From Halarsenatibacter silvermanii (lineage in GTDB: Bacteria > Bacillota > Halanaerobiia > Halanaerobiales > Halarsenatibacteraceae), in NCBI RefSeq assembly GCF_900103135.1, contig NZ_FNGO01000008.1:50470-114469 (forward strand): DNA of 64,000 nucleotides. Direction: 5' to 3'. The stretch's first letter is position 1, and each line of letters begins with the position of its first letter. A program made the position numbers and the translations under genes. The notes below the pieces were generated by a model. The model worked only from the letters and a program-made list of their open reading frames with translations. It ran no database searches and was not told where the DNA came from. Shown piece after piece: positions 16,323 through 25,008 of the stretch.

Positions 16323-17121
16323 TTTTAGAGGTTCAAACTCCAGTTCCAACTTAATAAAGTCTTCCAGCATAACCGGGGAGTATCAGTTGAGCGAAAAGGA
16401 AACCCGCGAGAGGTATGAAGAAGAAAAAAGCAGAAAAAACGATGAAAATCGGCAGCAGGATGAAAAAAATGAGAAAAGTGAAGAAGCTGAAAAAGCGCTT
16501 GAGCAGGCCAGGAGCGAGGCGGATGATATTTTAGAAGAAGCCCGCCAGAAAGCCGATGAGATTATCGCCGCTGCTGAAAACGAGGCTGAAAAAATAAAAG
16601 AGCAGGCCGAGGAAGAAGGCTATAAAGAGGGGTATGATAAAGGATTGGCAGAGGGCAGGGAAGAAGCCCGTGAGAACTTGAGAAAGGAACATCAAAAATC
16701 TCTGCAGACGGTAACAGAGGCCGCTGCCAGAACGGATGAAAGGCTTGAAAAGGAAGTTCGGGATACTTCGGAGCGGATAGTCGACTTTGCTGTTGATATA
16801 GCTGAAAAGATAGTGCAGACTGAAATTCATTTCAATCCTGAAGTTATAGTTCCTATTGTTGAGGAATGTCTGGAGGAAATCAGCTTAAATAATAATGAGA
16901 TTACCATTCGGGTAGCTCCCGAAGTTGAGGAATACCTGCGGGATCTGGATTACGAAGGCCGGCGGGATACCGAGATCAAAATTGTAGCTGATTCCGGTTT
17001 AAAACCGGGGGATTGTCTGGTGGAGACCGACTTCGGCGGTCAGGATGCCACCATCGAAAGCAAGCTCGAAATTTTGCGAGACCAGCTCACCGATGAAGTC
17101 AAAAATACCGTGGAGCAGTGA
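16315..17121 (+). CDS. fliH: Flagellar assembly protein FliH
   Basis: A 268-residue regulator of the export ATPase FliI. A charged, Glu/Lys-rich coiled-coil N-terminal half (residues ~25-110) contains GYKEGYDKGLAEGREEA, the Gly-rich heptad pattern typical of FliH, followed by the ATPase-binding C-terminal domain (DFAVDIAEKIVQTEI onward). The start is TTG inside the end of fliG, after ggaggaagaa, so translation is probably coupled. Confidence 0.9.
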   Translation: MSDFRGSNSSSNLIKSSSITGEYQLSEKETRERYEEEKSRKNDENRQQDEKNEKSEEAEKALEQARSEADDILEEARQKADEIIAAAENEAEKIKEQAEEEGYKEGYDKGLAEGREEARENLRKEHQKSLQTVTEAAARTDERLEKEVRDTSERIVDFAVDIAEKIVQTEIHFNPEVIVPIVEECLEEISLNNNEITIRVAPEVEEYLRDLDYEGRRDTEIKIVADSGLKPGDCLVETDFGGQDATIESKLEILRDQLTDEVKNTVEQ

Positions 17122-17126
17122 TAAAA

Positions 17127-18437
17127 ATGAGCATAATCGATTATGACAGGCTCAAAAGCACCCTGGAAATTTCCGATACAAGGAGAAATTTTGGGCATAT
17201 AACCCGCGTGGTGGGGTTGATTATCGAATCGCGCGGACCGGAGGTCAGCATCGGTGAGATCTGTCTGATCAAAAATCATGACCGCACCGTGCGGGCAGAA
17301 GTGGTCGGCTTTGATGATAACCGGGTGCTTTTGATGCCGATTGGAGATATAAAAGGAGTGAATCCGGGCGCCAGGGTGGTGGCGACCGGCGAAAAGTTCA
17401 GGGTGAAGGTAGGAGAAGGCCTGCTCGGCTGTGTGCTGGACGGGCTGGGTCGGCCCGAGATGGGCGAGATAGATTCCCGGAGGGATCTGACAGATGTTCC
17501 GGCTACCCGGCAGCCGCCTGACCCCTTAAAAAGACAGCGGATTAGCGAACCCTTAAGCCTGGGAATTCGCAGCATAGATGGGCTTTTAACCTGCGGCCGG
17601 GGGCAGAGGATCGGGATTTTTGCCGGGAGCGGTGTCGGCAAAAGTACCCTGCTGGGAATGGCCGCCCGCAACACCGAGGCCGATATCAACGTCATAGGAC
17701 TTATCGGCGAGCGGGGAAGAGAGGTCAGAGATTTTATCGAAAAAGATCTGGGCGAAAAAGGCCTGGGAAAATCCATAATAGTGGTGGCCACTTCCGATGA
17801 GCCCGCTCTGGTCCGTTTTAAAGCTTCTCAGGTAACCACCGCCATCGCCGAATACTTTCGCAATCAGGGGGAAGATGTGCTGCTGATGATGGATTCTCTG
17901 ACCCGGGTTGCCCGGGCGTTGAGAGAAATAGGTCTGGCCGTGGGAGAACCCCCCACAACGAGAGGATATCCTCCCTCTGTTTTCAACAGACTGCCCCGTC
18001 TGCTGGAAAGAACGGGAGCGGGCGAGGAGGGGACCATCACAGCGCTTTATACGGTGCTGGTTGAGGGCGATGATTTTAACGAGCCCATTTCCGATACCGT
18101 CAGGGCTATTCTCGACGGTCATATAGATCTCTCCCGGGATCTGGCCTCCCGCAATCATTACCCGGCTGTAGATGTGCTTTCAAGCGTCAGCAGGGTCATG
18201 AAGGATATAGTGCCCGAGGAGCATGAAGAATCGGCAGGGGAGTTAAAAAAGCTGCTGGCGGATTATAGAGAATCGGAGGATCTCATCAATATAGGTGCCT
18301 ATGAAAAGGGCAGCAACCCCGATGTCGACAGAGCTATAGAGCGAATTGATGACATCAATGATTTTTTGCAGCAGGATATAGAAGAGGATGCCAGCTATGA
18401 AGGGACCATCTCGCAGCTGAAAAATATTGTAAGTTAG
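17127..18437 (+). CDS. fliI: Flagellum-specific ATPase FliI
   Basis: A 436-residue type III export ATPase of the F1-beta family. Walker A is GSGVGKST (~170), and Walker B lies in VLLMMDSLTRVARA (~250). It powers substrate unloading at the export gate with FliH and FliJ. A GTG at 17118 overlapping the fliH stop is an alternative start; ATG 17127 is preferred. Confidence 0.95.
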   Translation: MSIIDYDRLKSTLEISDTRRNFGHITRVVGLIIESRGPEVSIGEICLIKNHDRTVRAEVVGFDDNRVLLMPIGDIKGVNPGARVVATGEKFRVKVGEGLLGCVLDGLGRPEMGEIDSRRDLTDVPATRQPPDPLKRQRISEPLSLGIRSIDGLLTCGRGQRIGIFAGSGVGKSTLLGMAARNTEADINVIGLIGERGREVRDFIEKDLGEKGLGKSIIVVATSDEPALVRFKASQVTTAIAEYFRNQGEDVLLMMDSLTRVARALREIGLAVGEPPTTRGYPPSVFNRLPRLLERTGAGEEGTITALYTVLVEGDDFNEPISDTVRAILDGHIDLSRDLASRNHYPAVDVLSSVSRVMKDIVPEEHEESAGELKKLLADYRESEDLINIGAYEKGSNPDVDRAIERIDDINDFLQQDIEEDASYEGTISQLKNIVS

Positions 18438-18454
18438 CCGGAGGGTGATCCTGC

Positions 18455-18916
18455 TTGAAAAAATTTGATTTTGATCTGAAGAAAGTTTTGAAGGTGAGGA
18501 CTATCAGAGAAGAGCTGGCTCAGGCTGAATTTCTAAAAGCCCGGCAGCAGGCCCGGCAGCTGGAGGATGAGGTCGATAATCTGGCCTGTGTACAGGAGAA
18601 AGTTTACGATCATATCAGAAAAAAATCCAATCCTGATCCTGAAATGGCACTGCAGGCCCGCCGATATTTAAAGCATAATCGCCAGGAAATCGATAATCTT
18701 CAGGAGAATCTTTCCCAGCAGAAAGAGGTAGTCTATGAGCGGCGGGAGGAATTGAGGAAAAAATCGCAAAAAAAGCAGGCCATGGAAAGGTTAAAAGAGA
18801 ATCAATCAGAAGTATATTATAAGGAGCTGCAAAAAGACCAGCAGAAAATAATAGATGATCTGGCCCGACATTTTACGGGCAGTCTGGATGAGGACGAAGA
18901 TGTTTTTCCGCTTTAA
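18455..18916 (+). CDS. fliJ: Flagellar export protein FliJ
   Basis: A 153-residue, almost wholly coiled-coil protein rich in Lys, Glu and Gln, located between fliI and the MotE-like gene as in Bacillus. It acts as the central stalk of the FliI ring and a chaperone escort. Sequence conservation in this family is low, so the call rests on length, helical pattern (FDLKKVLKVRTIREE start) and position. It begins with TTG after ggagggtgatcc. Confidence 0.85.
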   Translation: MKKFDFDLKKVLKVRTIREELAQAEFLKARQQARQLEDEVDNLACVQEKVYDHIRKKSNPDPEMALQARRYLKHNRQEIDNLQENLSQQKEVVYERREELRKKSQKKQAMERLKENQSEVYYKELQKDQQKIIDDLARHFTGSLDEDEDVFPL

Positions 18917-18928
18917 GGGGGAAACTGA

Positions 18929-19462
18929 ATGCTGCGCAAATTATTACTGATAGCTATTATATTATCTTTTCTGGCCACGATTTCTTTAGTAGCATTAAAT
19001 TTTTTCGGAATAATTTCTATAAGATCCTATGCAGAAGACATAGTAACCGGTTTGCCCGTGCTGGAGGACCATGTTCGCACCGGGGAGCAGTATTTTGAAT
19101 TACAGGGTGAATATGAGGCTCTGCAGGAGGAGCATGCGGAGCTGCAGGAGGAGCATCAGAACCTCCAGAATGATTTTGATGAGCTGGAGGCCGAACTGGA
19201 AACAGTCCGCAGCGAAAAAGAAGAACTGGAAGCGCTTTATCAGGAGATGCAGGAAGAGGAGATGACCAGAGAGGAAAGAATGGAACAGCTGGTTAATATC
19301 TATTCCAATATGGCGGCGGCTCAGGCGGCGGAAATTTTTGAAACTATGAATCGGGAGCTGGCCGTGGCTATTCTGGCCAACATGGACGATCGCGATGCAG
19401 CCGAGCTTCTGGAAAATCTGCCGGCCGATCAGGCGGCGGAGCTTTCAGGAGAATTACAATAG
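18929..19462 (+). CDS. MotE-like periplasmic flagellar chaperone (YlxF/FlbB type)
   Basis: A 177-residue protein with an N-terminal membrane anchor (residues ~5-27), a long Glu-rich coiled coil (~50-115) and a C-terminal MgtE-N-like helical domain (LVNIYSNMAAAQAAEIFETM...LLENLPADQAAEL). This layout matches MotE/YlxF proteins, which lie between fliJ and fliK in Firmicutes and are thought to help MotB or hook-length functions outside the membrane. Confidence 0.8.
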   Translation: MLRKLLLIAIILSFLATISLVALNFFGIISIRSYAEDIVTGLPVLEDHVRTGEQYFELQGEYEALQEEHAELQEEHQNLQNDFDELEAELETVRSEKEELEALYQEMQEEEMTREERMEQLVNIYSNMAAAQAAEIFETMNRELAVAILANMDDRDAAELLENLPADQAAELSGELQ

Positions 19463-19518
19463 ATGAATGATGTTATGTGTAAAAAACAGGCTGAAAATAA
19501 AGGGAAGGGGGTGAATAA

Positions 19519-21405
19519 ATGAGTTCGGGAGCTGTCAATATTTTGCAGGGGATGTTCAACGCTTCTCTCGATGCTGATGCCGGCGATCTGGACTCCGAAG
19601 CCAGCAGCGATTCTCTATCGGAAAGCCCTGAGGATTTCAGCGAGGTTCTGAGCAAGATTCAGGATAAAAATCCGGAAGCCGCTGACTTTGAGATCGGAGA
19701 GCTGGAGGCTCTGCTGGAGGAAAAGGAGATGATTTCAGCAGGAGCCGGTTTTGCAGGACCGCTTGATCTGCTGGAGAGGCTGGTTCAGACAAATGCCATC
19801 GATATTGAAATCTCTGAGGGAAAGCTGGTTTTTTCCTCGGAGGAGCTTTCTGACGAGCTGGTCGAGCTGCTCAACGAAAGCGAGATGGATCTGGAAAGCC
19901 TTCTGGAGATGAAGGAAGCGAGCTCGGGAAGTTTTCCGGCCCTTCACGGCGAGCTTATGACAGCCGCCAACTTCGCGGAGGAAGAGATCGATGCTCTGCT
20001 GGAGGAAACTCTCTTTCGCTTCGAGGACCGCTGGCAGAATCCGGAGAAAATTCGCAGTCAGATCAGGCGGGCCATGAGGTCTGCAGCGCTGCAGGGTGTA
20101 GATACCTCCGAGCTGGTGGAAATGTTCGGCGAGCTCGAGCCGGGTGAGGCAGAAAATATGCTTTTCAGGATGATGCTGGTAGAAGCTGACGCCGAAGAAA
20201 TTTCCGGGCTGGCAGAGAGCGACAAAAATTACATCATGCATGCTCTGCTGAATTCTGAATCGACCGAGGAGTCTTTTTCCCAGCTCAGGGTGGATCAGGA
20301 TCTGGCCCCTCTGCTGGAGAAAATTGCCGAACATTATGATCTGAGCGATGATCAGGTTGAAAAGCTCATCGACAGGGTCAGGCAGAAGTATGCCGATGGG
20401 GAAAACCGCTCGCAGCTATTATCCGAGATGATCGCCAGGCTGGATAGCGAGGCGGCTGATATAGAGCTCGAATCCAGACCGGCCCGACATGCGGCGGAAC
20501 TCTGGAATGAGGTGCTGTCAGAAGTTTTGAGCCGGGAGCTGGATTACCGGTCAGAAGAGGTCGACATCAAGGAATTTCTCAGGGGATTGGATGATTCCGA
20601 ATCCGGAAGAGCTGAAATCGACAGCGAGCTGCTGCGCGATCTGCTCTTCGGCGAGGAGGATTCACGTCCGACTGCGAACTGGCAGGAACTCACCGCCGAG
20701 CTGTTAAATTTCGATTCTCAGGAGGAAGTCGGCGAGTTTGACCTGGAACTTGATCTGGATCTGGACCCGGACCGGGAAGGATTAAATCCTGCGGATTTAT
20801 CTGATATACCCGGGACAGCCAGTGATGAACAGCAGCTTAATGCACTGGGAGATTACGAACTGGCCCAGCTGATGATGAGCGGCGGGGCTGAAACTGCAGC
20901 TGCCGAAATCGAATCCGACTGGTCGGGCTGGCAGCAGAGCGCTGTGGATCAAATAGTTGAGTCGTTCACACTGCTGCAGGGCCAGGAGCGCGACACCATG
21001 CTTTTACAGCTGGAGCCCGAAAATCTGGGCAAAATCGGTATTGAGATCTCGGTGGAAAGCGGTGAAGTGCTGGCTCATCTGGTTGTCGAGGACAGCGCTG
21101 TCCGCAGCGAGCTGGAAAATAATCTGGGAACTCTGCATCGCAGTCTGGTCCGCGAGGGCTTTGAGGTGAATCAGATCACCCTGGAAGGCAGCGATGAGGA
21201 AAACCCACTGCTCTCCCAGGAAGAAGGCGGACAGCAGCGGGAGGATGATTCCGGAAGTTCTGAGAGAGAGGGCTCTTTCGAGGAGGAATTTTCTTCGGAA
21301 TGGCCCGGCAGAATATCAAGACTGGATGACTTTGAGAACGGCGAGATCGATGAAGAACTCAGGGGATGGCTCAGGTGGAAGCAGTATCAGTACACCTGGA
21401 TTTAA
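19519..21405 (+). CDS. fliK: Flagellar hook-length control protein FliK
   Basis: A 628-residue, extremely acidic protein. Only the C-terminal export-switch domain (residues ~495-560) is conserved, with MLLQLEPENLGKIGIEISVE followed by the helical LHRSLVREGFEV segment. The long N-terminal part would form the secreted ruler that measures the hook. It is at the long end of the family, which fits the unusually large hook protein encoded nearby. A good aagggggtgaataa site precedes the ATG. Confidence 0.88.
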   Translation: MSSGAVNILQGMFNASLDADAGDLDSEASSDSLSESPEDFSEVLSKIQDKNPEAADFEIGELEALLEEKEMISAGAGFAGPLDLLERLVQTNAIDIEISEGKLVFSSEELSDELVELLNESEMDLESLLEMKEASSGSFPALHGELMTAANFAEEEIDALLEETLFRFEDRWQNPEKIRSQIRRAMRSAALQGVDTSELVEMFGELEPGEAENMLFRMMLVEADAEEISGLAESDKNYIMHALLNSESTEESFSQLRVDQDLAPLLEKIAEHYDLSDDQVEKLIDRVRQKYADGENRSQLLSEMIARLDSEAADIELESRPARHAAELWNEVLSEVLSRELDYRSEEVDIKEFLRGLDDSESGRAEIDSELLRDLLFGEEDSRPTANWQELTAELLNFDSQEEVGEFDLELDLDLDPDREGLNPADLSDIPGTASDEQQLNALGDYELAQLMMSGGAETAAAEIESDWSGWQQSAVDQIVESFTLLQGQERDTMLLQLEPENLGKIGIEISVESGEVLAHLVVEDSAVRSELENNLGTLHRSLVREGFEVNQITLEGSDEENPLLSQEEGGQQREDDSGSSEREGSFEEEFSSEWPGRISRLDDFENGEIDEELRGWLRWKQYQYTWI

Positions 21406-21439
21406 TCTGTCTGCCTGTTCTCAGGAGGTGAAATAAAAG

Positions 21440-21895
21440 ATGATGGAAGGAACCGTGCCAACACCGGCCGGCCAGGAAGTTGCCCTGGCGGAGGAGGACA
21501 TGGAAGCGCCGGACGAGATAGACCGCGTAGAAGGCGATGAGCTGGGACGCGATGCTTTTCTGGAACTGCTGGTCACCCAGCTGGGCAATCAGGATCCTCT
21601 TGAACCGATGGACAATGATGAATTTATCACCCAGATGGCTCAGTTCAGCGAACTGGAACAGATGGAAAATCTCAATACCACGATGGGAGATTTTGTCGAA
21701 CGTCAGGAGCTGGCTGAAGGTTCTGCTCTCATAGGCAGAGAAGTAGAAACTGTGCACCCTGAATCGGGCGAAAGCGTTCTCGGTGAGGTGAACAGGATCA
21801 GCCGCGAAGACGGTGAAATATATCTGCAGCTGGAAGGTTATGAGGAAGAATTTGCGATGTCGGGAGTAAGCGCAGTACAGGCGGCGGTGGAATAA
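21440..21895 (+). CDS. flgD: Flagellar hook cap / assembly protein FlgD
   Basis: A 151-residue hook scaffold protein. The family block FLELLVTQLGNQDPLEPMDNDEFITQMAQFSELEQ (shown in parts: FLELLVTQLGNQDPLEPM at ~38-55) is intact. The protein is short, keeping the N-terminal polymer-binding part and a small C-terminal domain without the extra FlgD beta domains, as in many Firmicutes. It is needed for hook polymerisation by FlgE, encoded two genes on. Confidence 0.92.
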   Translation: MMEGTVPTPAGQEVALAEEDMEAPDEIDRVEGDELGRDAFLELLVTQLGNQDPLEPMDNDEFITQMAQFSELEQMENLNTTMGDFVERQELAEGSALIGREVETVHPESGESVLGEVNRISREDGEIYLQLEGYEEEFAMSGVSAVQAAVE

Positions 21896-21919
21896 ACCGC
21901 ATTCCGGGAGGTAATAGCA

Positions 21920-22315
21920 GTGGATGATAGAATGATGGTCAACCAGCCAATTCAGCGACCTGGATCGGCTCAGCCCACCCGCCAGGATCAGACCGGGCGG
22001 GAAGTAGAGGACAGTCAGGCCGACTTTGGCGAAATTCTCGAAAAGAGGCTGGAAGAAAAAGATGATATCGAATTCTCCCGGCATGCCCGCGAGAGACTGG
22101 AATCGCGCGGCATTAATATAACTCCCCGCACGCTCAACAGGCTGCAGGAAGGTCTGGAGAAGGCCGCAGATAAGGGAGCTCAGGAATCTCTGATCATGGT
22201 GGACGATACCGCCTATATCGTAAGCGTGGAGAACAAAACTGTCATCACGGCCGTAGATGAGGCCAATGTCAGGGAGAATGTCTTCACCGATATCGACAGC
22301 GCGGTTCTCATGTAA
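21920..22315 (+). CDS. Flagellar operon protein of the TIGR02530 type
   Basis: A 131-residue protein in the flgD-flgE interval. Residues ~50-125 match the conserved core of this small family: FSRHARERLESRGI followed by an amphipathic helix, LIMVDDTAYIVSVEN and a C-terminal TAVDEAN. Its role is not settled; its fixed position suggests hook assembly. It starts with GTG after gggaggtaatagca. The start is 24 bp after flgD. Confidence 0.85.
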   Translation: MDDRMMVNQPIQRPGSAQPTRQDQTGREVEDSQADFGEILEKRLEEKDDIEFSRHARERLESRGINITPRTLNRLQEGLEKAADKGAQESLIMVDDTAYIVSVENKTVITAVDEANVRENVFTDIDSAVLM

Positions 22316-22344
22316 AGCGAAAAGCAAAAACTGAAAAAATATAT

Positions 22345-22412
22345 GTCGGTTATGGGCTGGACCTCACTGTGAGGAGGCCCGGGAAGTCTGCCGATTGCAG
22401 GTTTCCGCCGAC
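22345..22412 (+). ncRNA. Candidate structured leader of flgE (three-way junction)
   Basis: Closing stem gtcgg (22345-22349) with ccgac (22408-22412). Arm 1: gggc (22354-22357) with gccc (22377-22380), capped by cctca/tgagg (22362-22366 / 22370-22374). Arm 2: ggaa/ttcc (22382-22385 / 22403-22406), capped by ctgc/gcag (22388-22391 / 22397-22400). The flgE ribosome binding site (caggagg) starts 7 nt after it. The words ggctggacc and gcccgggaag also occur in the leader of flgG. No known riboswitch family was recognised. Confidence 0.45.
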
Positions 22413-22436
22413 AATCACAGGAGGTTAGTATATCAT

Positions 22437-24569
22437 ATGATGAGATCTATGTTCTCCGGTGTGTCAGGACTCAGAACGCATCAGGAGAGAATGGACGTAA
22501 TCGGAGATAATATTGCCAATGTAAATACAGTGGGATTTAAGGGCAGCACGGTAAATTTTGCCGAGATGATGAGCCAGACTCTTCAACCCTCCCAGGCTCC
22601 CACCGATGCCAGAGGTGGAACCAATCCCCAGCAGATAGGCCTGGGTGTCGATGTTGCCAGCATAGATACCGATGTAACTCAGGGAAGCTTAGAATCGACA
22701 GGAGTTTCTACCGATCTGGCGGTGGACGGCGACGGTTATTTTGCTGTCAATGATGGAGCGCAGGAGTTTTATACCAGAGCTGGAAATTTTGATGTAGATG
22801 AAAATGGAGATCTGGTCAGTTCGACCAACGGCTTTAAAGTTCAGGGCTGGCAGGCTGATGGAGATGGCAATATTCCCGAAAGAACTGAGCCCAATATTGA
22901 AGATCTTTCCATCCCGCTGGATGATGAGATGGAGGGCGATGCAACAACTGAGGCCAGTTTTTCCGGCAATCTTGACGCCCGCGCCAGCGAGGCTGATGGT
23001 ACTGAGGATCCCAGCCGAACTGTGACCATGGATGTATATGATTCGCAGGGAGAAAGCCATTCCGTTCAATTTGAGTTCGCTCGAACTTACACCAATGATG
23101 AGATATCATTTGAGGGCAGTTTAGGCGAAGATTTGGATGAGTCTGAAAGCGTGGATATAGAAGCCGTAGATGCCCGGGGAGAGACCCATGTGGCGGAAGA
23201 TGGCATCGAATTTGAGCGGCATGAAGTTGATTTAAGTTATGATACCGAGGATATTGGTGATGAAGTAACTGACCAGGCTCTTGAAGAAGGTGTAGCATAT
23301 GACGTTGCTGATTTAGAAGGAACTACTGAAGTTCAGACAGCTAATGAAGACCATGATGTTCAAGCCGAATATGCATTACAAAATGAAGATGAAAAATACG
23401 TGGCAGTAAGTGCTGATGGAGAAACTTGGACACAGCTTACTGAAGCTAAAGCTACAGATGATTTAGACGCTGCAGAACTTGCTGCTTATGCAGATGATGG
23501 AGAAGAATTAAGTGATTTTGAGAATATTGCTGAAATATCTAATGATAACACCGTAACATCAGGTGAAATGACTTTTGATGAAGTAACCTGGACCGATGAT
23601 GGTATTGACATCCAGGCCACAGCAAATAAAGGTGTTTGGTCTGCTGGAATAAGTGATGATTATGATGAAGATATCAGTTTTAATGATGGGAACGATAAAA
23701 TATATTTCAGAGAAAGCGAAGAAAATGGAACCGAACTTTATGAAGATTTACTTGAAAATGAAATCGACGATCTCTATATCAACTGGGATCAGATAGATCA
23801 CGAAGAGCTGGAAATACCCACAGATAATTTTGCCGATCTGGACTTCAGCGGAGAGGAATTCGATGTCAGCTCTCAGACAGATTCAGATATTCAGGATAAT
23901 GTCTGGGAGGTAAAAAATATTGAGCCTGAGTATGAAGATATTGAGCTGGATGGTGAGGCAATTGAAGAAAATCTTTACACTCACTTCAATAAGGACGGAG
24001 GCTTTAGAGGGCTGACTTTTGATCATCCCCAGGAGTATGATAAGACGGATTATGACGAGGGAGATTATACGAGTATCGCTGATTTTGAATGGTCTCAAAC
24101 CAATGTTAATGAAGGGGCCGATGATTTAAATGTGGAAATGGATTTCTCCGGTCTAACTCAGGCTGCAGCTGATTATAATGTGGAAGGTTCTGCCGAAGAC
24201 GGTTACGAATATGGGTTTTTCGATTCCTTCGAGATTGATGGTACCGGCATAATTTCTGGCTCCTATACAAACGGTCTTACCCGGGATCTGGGCCAGGTTG
24301 CTCTGGCTAATTTCAATAATCCAGCAGGTCTAAATAAAGAGGGAGATAATTTGCTGAGCCGTTCTCAGAACTCAGGAGAAGCTCAATTTGGTCATGCCGG
24401 AGCCGCTGGTTTTGGCGACATCGCGCCCGGCACGCTGGAGATGTCCAACGTCGATATGGCCGAGGAGTTCACCGATATGATCAGAACCCAGCGCGGCTTT
24501 CAGGGCAACTCCTCCACGATAGATACCAGCGATGAGATGCTGCAGGAGCTGGTTAATCTGGCCAGATAA
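22437..24569 (+). CDS. flgE: Flagellar hook protein FlgE with large variable insert
   Basis: About 710 residues, much longer than the 400-450 common in the family. The N-terminal axial motif (GDNIANVNTVGFKG, ~24-37), the D0/D1 parts with LAVDGDGYFAV, and the C-terminal DMIRTQRGFQGNSSTIDTSDEMLQELVNL-type end are normal. The middle (~220-580) is extremely acidic, and a stretch at about 23240-23760 is clearly more AT-rich than its surroundings. This would form extra surface domains of the hook. The start was placed at 22437 because aggagg lies 12 nt upstream; ATG 22440 is equally possible. Confidence 0.93.
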   Translation: MMRSMFSGVSGLRTHQERMDVIGDNIANVNTVGFKGSTVNFAEMMSQTLQPSQAPTDARGGTNPQQIGLGVDVASIDTDVTQGSLESTGVSTDLAVDGDGYFAVNDGAQEFYTRAGNFDVDENGDLVSSTNGFKVQGWQADGDGNIPERTEPNIEDLSIPLDDEMEGDATTEASFSGNLDARASEADGTEDPSRTVTMDVYDSQGESHSVQFEFARTYTNDEISFEGSLGEDLDESESVDIEAVDARGETHVAEDGIEFERHEVDLSYDTEDIGDEVTDQALEEGVAYDVADLEGTTEVQTANEDHDVQAEYALQNEDEKYVAVSADGETWTQLTEAKATDDLDAAELAAYADDGEELSDFENIAEISNDNTVTSGEMTFDEVTWTDDGIDIQATANKGVWSAGISDDYDEDISFNDGNDKIYFRESEENGTELYEDLLENEIDDLYINWDQIDHEELEIPTDNFADLDFSGEEFDVSSQTDSDIQDNVWEVKNIEPEYEDIELDGEAIEENLYTHFNKDGGFRGLTFDHPQEYDKTDYDEGDYTSIADFEWSQTNVNEGADDLNVEMDFSGLTQAAADYNVEGSAEDGYEYGFFDSFEIDGTGIISGSYTNGLTRDLGQVALANFNNPAGLNKEGDNLLSRSQNSGEAQFGHAGAAGFGDIAPGTLEMSNVDMAEEFTDMIRTQRGFQGNSSTIDTSDEMLQELVNLAR

Positions 24570-24638
24570 TTTATTCCTGACCGGGAAGTATGTTATGCTG
24601 TTAATACAGTAATAGCAGTGCAGGAATAAAGGCTAATG

Positions 24639-24738
24639 CGGAAGGGAACTTCAGGGTAGATGTGAATCTCTGAAGTGTCAAAGCCTGATGGATTTTGAAA
24701 ACCAAACAAATAAAGGTCGGGAGGGCATGTGTCTTCCG
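24639..24738 (+). ncRNA. Candidate structured leader upstream of flbD-motA-motB
   Basis: A closing stem cggaag (24639-24644) with cttccg (24733-24738) encloses a strong hairpin: cttcag/ctgaag (24649-24654 / 24670-24675) with inner agat/atct capped by a GTGA (GNRA) tetraloop, followed by gtcaaagcc. The order 'closing stem, aggg-aac, GNRA hairpin, caaagcc' resembles class-I cyclic-di-GMP riboswitches, but the second half of that consensus is not clearly met. It lies 55 nt before the flbD start in a 224-bp noncoding gap. Confidence 0.4.
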
Positions 24739-24793
24739 GTTTTTGAGGGCTATTTTCAGCTCTCCTGGCCCATCATTAAGGGGTTGTTCTGGC

Positions 24794-25003
24794 ATGATCA
24801 GGGTCACAAAAATGGGTGGCGAACCGATAATTCTCAATGCCAATCTCATCGAAAACATCAGATCCACCCCTGACACCGTAATCACCCTGACCACCGAAAA
24901 GAAGATAATCGTGGAAGAAGAAACCGGGGAAATCATAGAAAGAGTTATCGAATATCAGAGAAAGATTCATAACTCCCACCCCCGCAGACTCAGTGAGGAG
25001 TGA
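24794..25003 (+). CDS. flbD: FlbD/SwrD family flagellar protein
   Basis: A 69-residue protein that starts MIRVTKMGGEPIILNANLIE, the hallmark of the FlbD family (SwrD in Bacillus, needed for full motor power and encoded before motA/motP). The ATG at 24794 is chosen because the conserved domain begins there; a longer in-frame start would run back into the structured leader. The ribosome binding site is weak (aagggg, 11 nt away). Its stop lies 5 bp before the motA start. Confidence 0.85.
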   Translation: MIRVTKMGGEPIILNANLIENIRSTPDTVITLTTEKKIIVEEETGEIIERVIEYQRKIHNSHPRRLSEE

Positions 25004-25008
25004 ATTTT

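Noticed and set aside
21371..22327. Long open frame of 318 codons on the minus strand
   Set aside because: It is antisense to flgD and the TIGR02530-type gene, which have clear family motifs and ribosome binding sites; the antisense protein shows no motif and an odd composition.
22345..22412. flgE leader as a known c-di-GMP riboswitch
   Set aside because: The conserved GCAAAGCC joint and GNRA-capped arm of class I, and the class II core, are not present.
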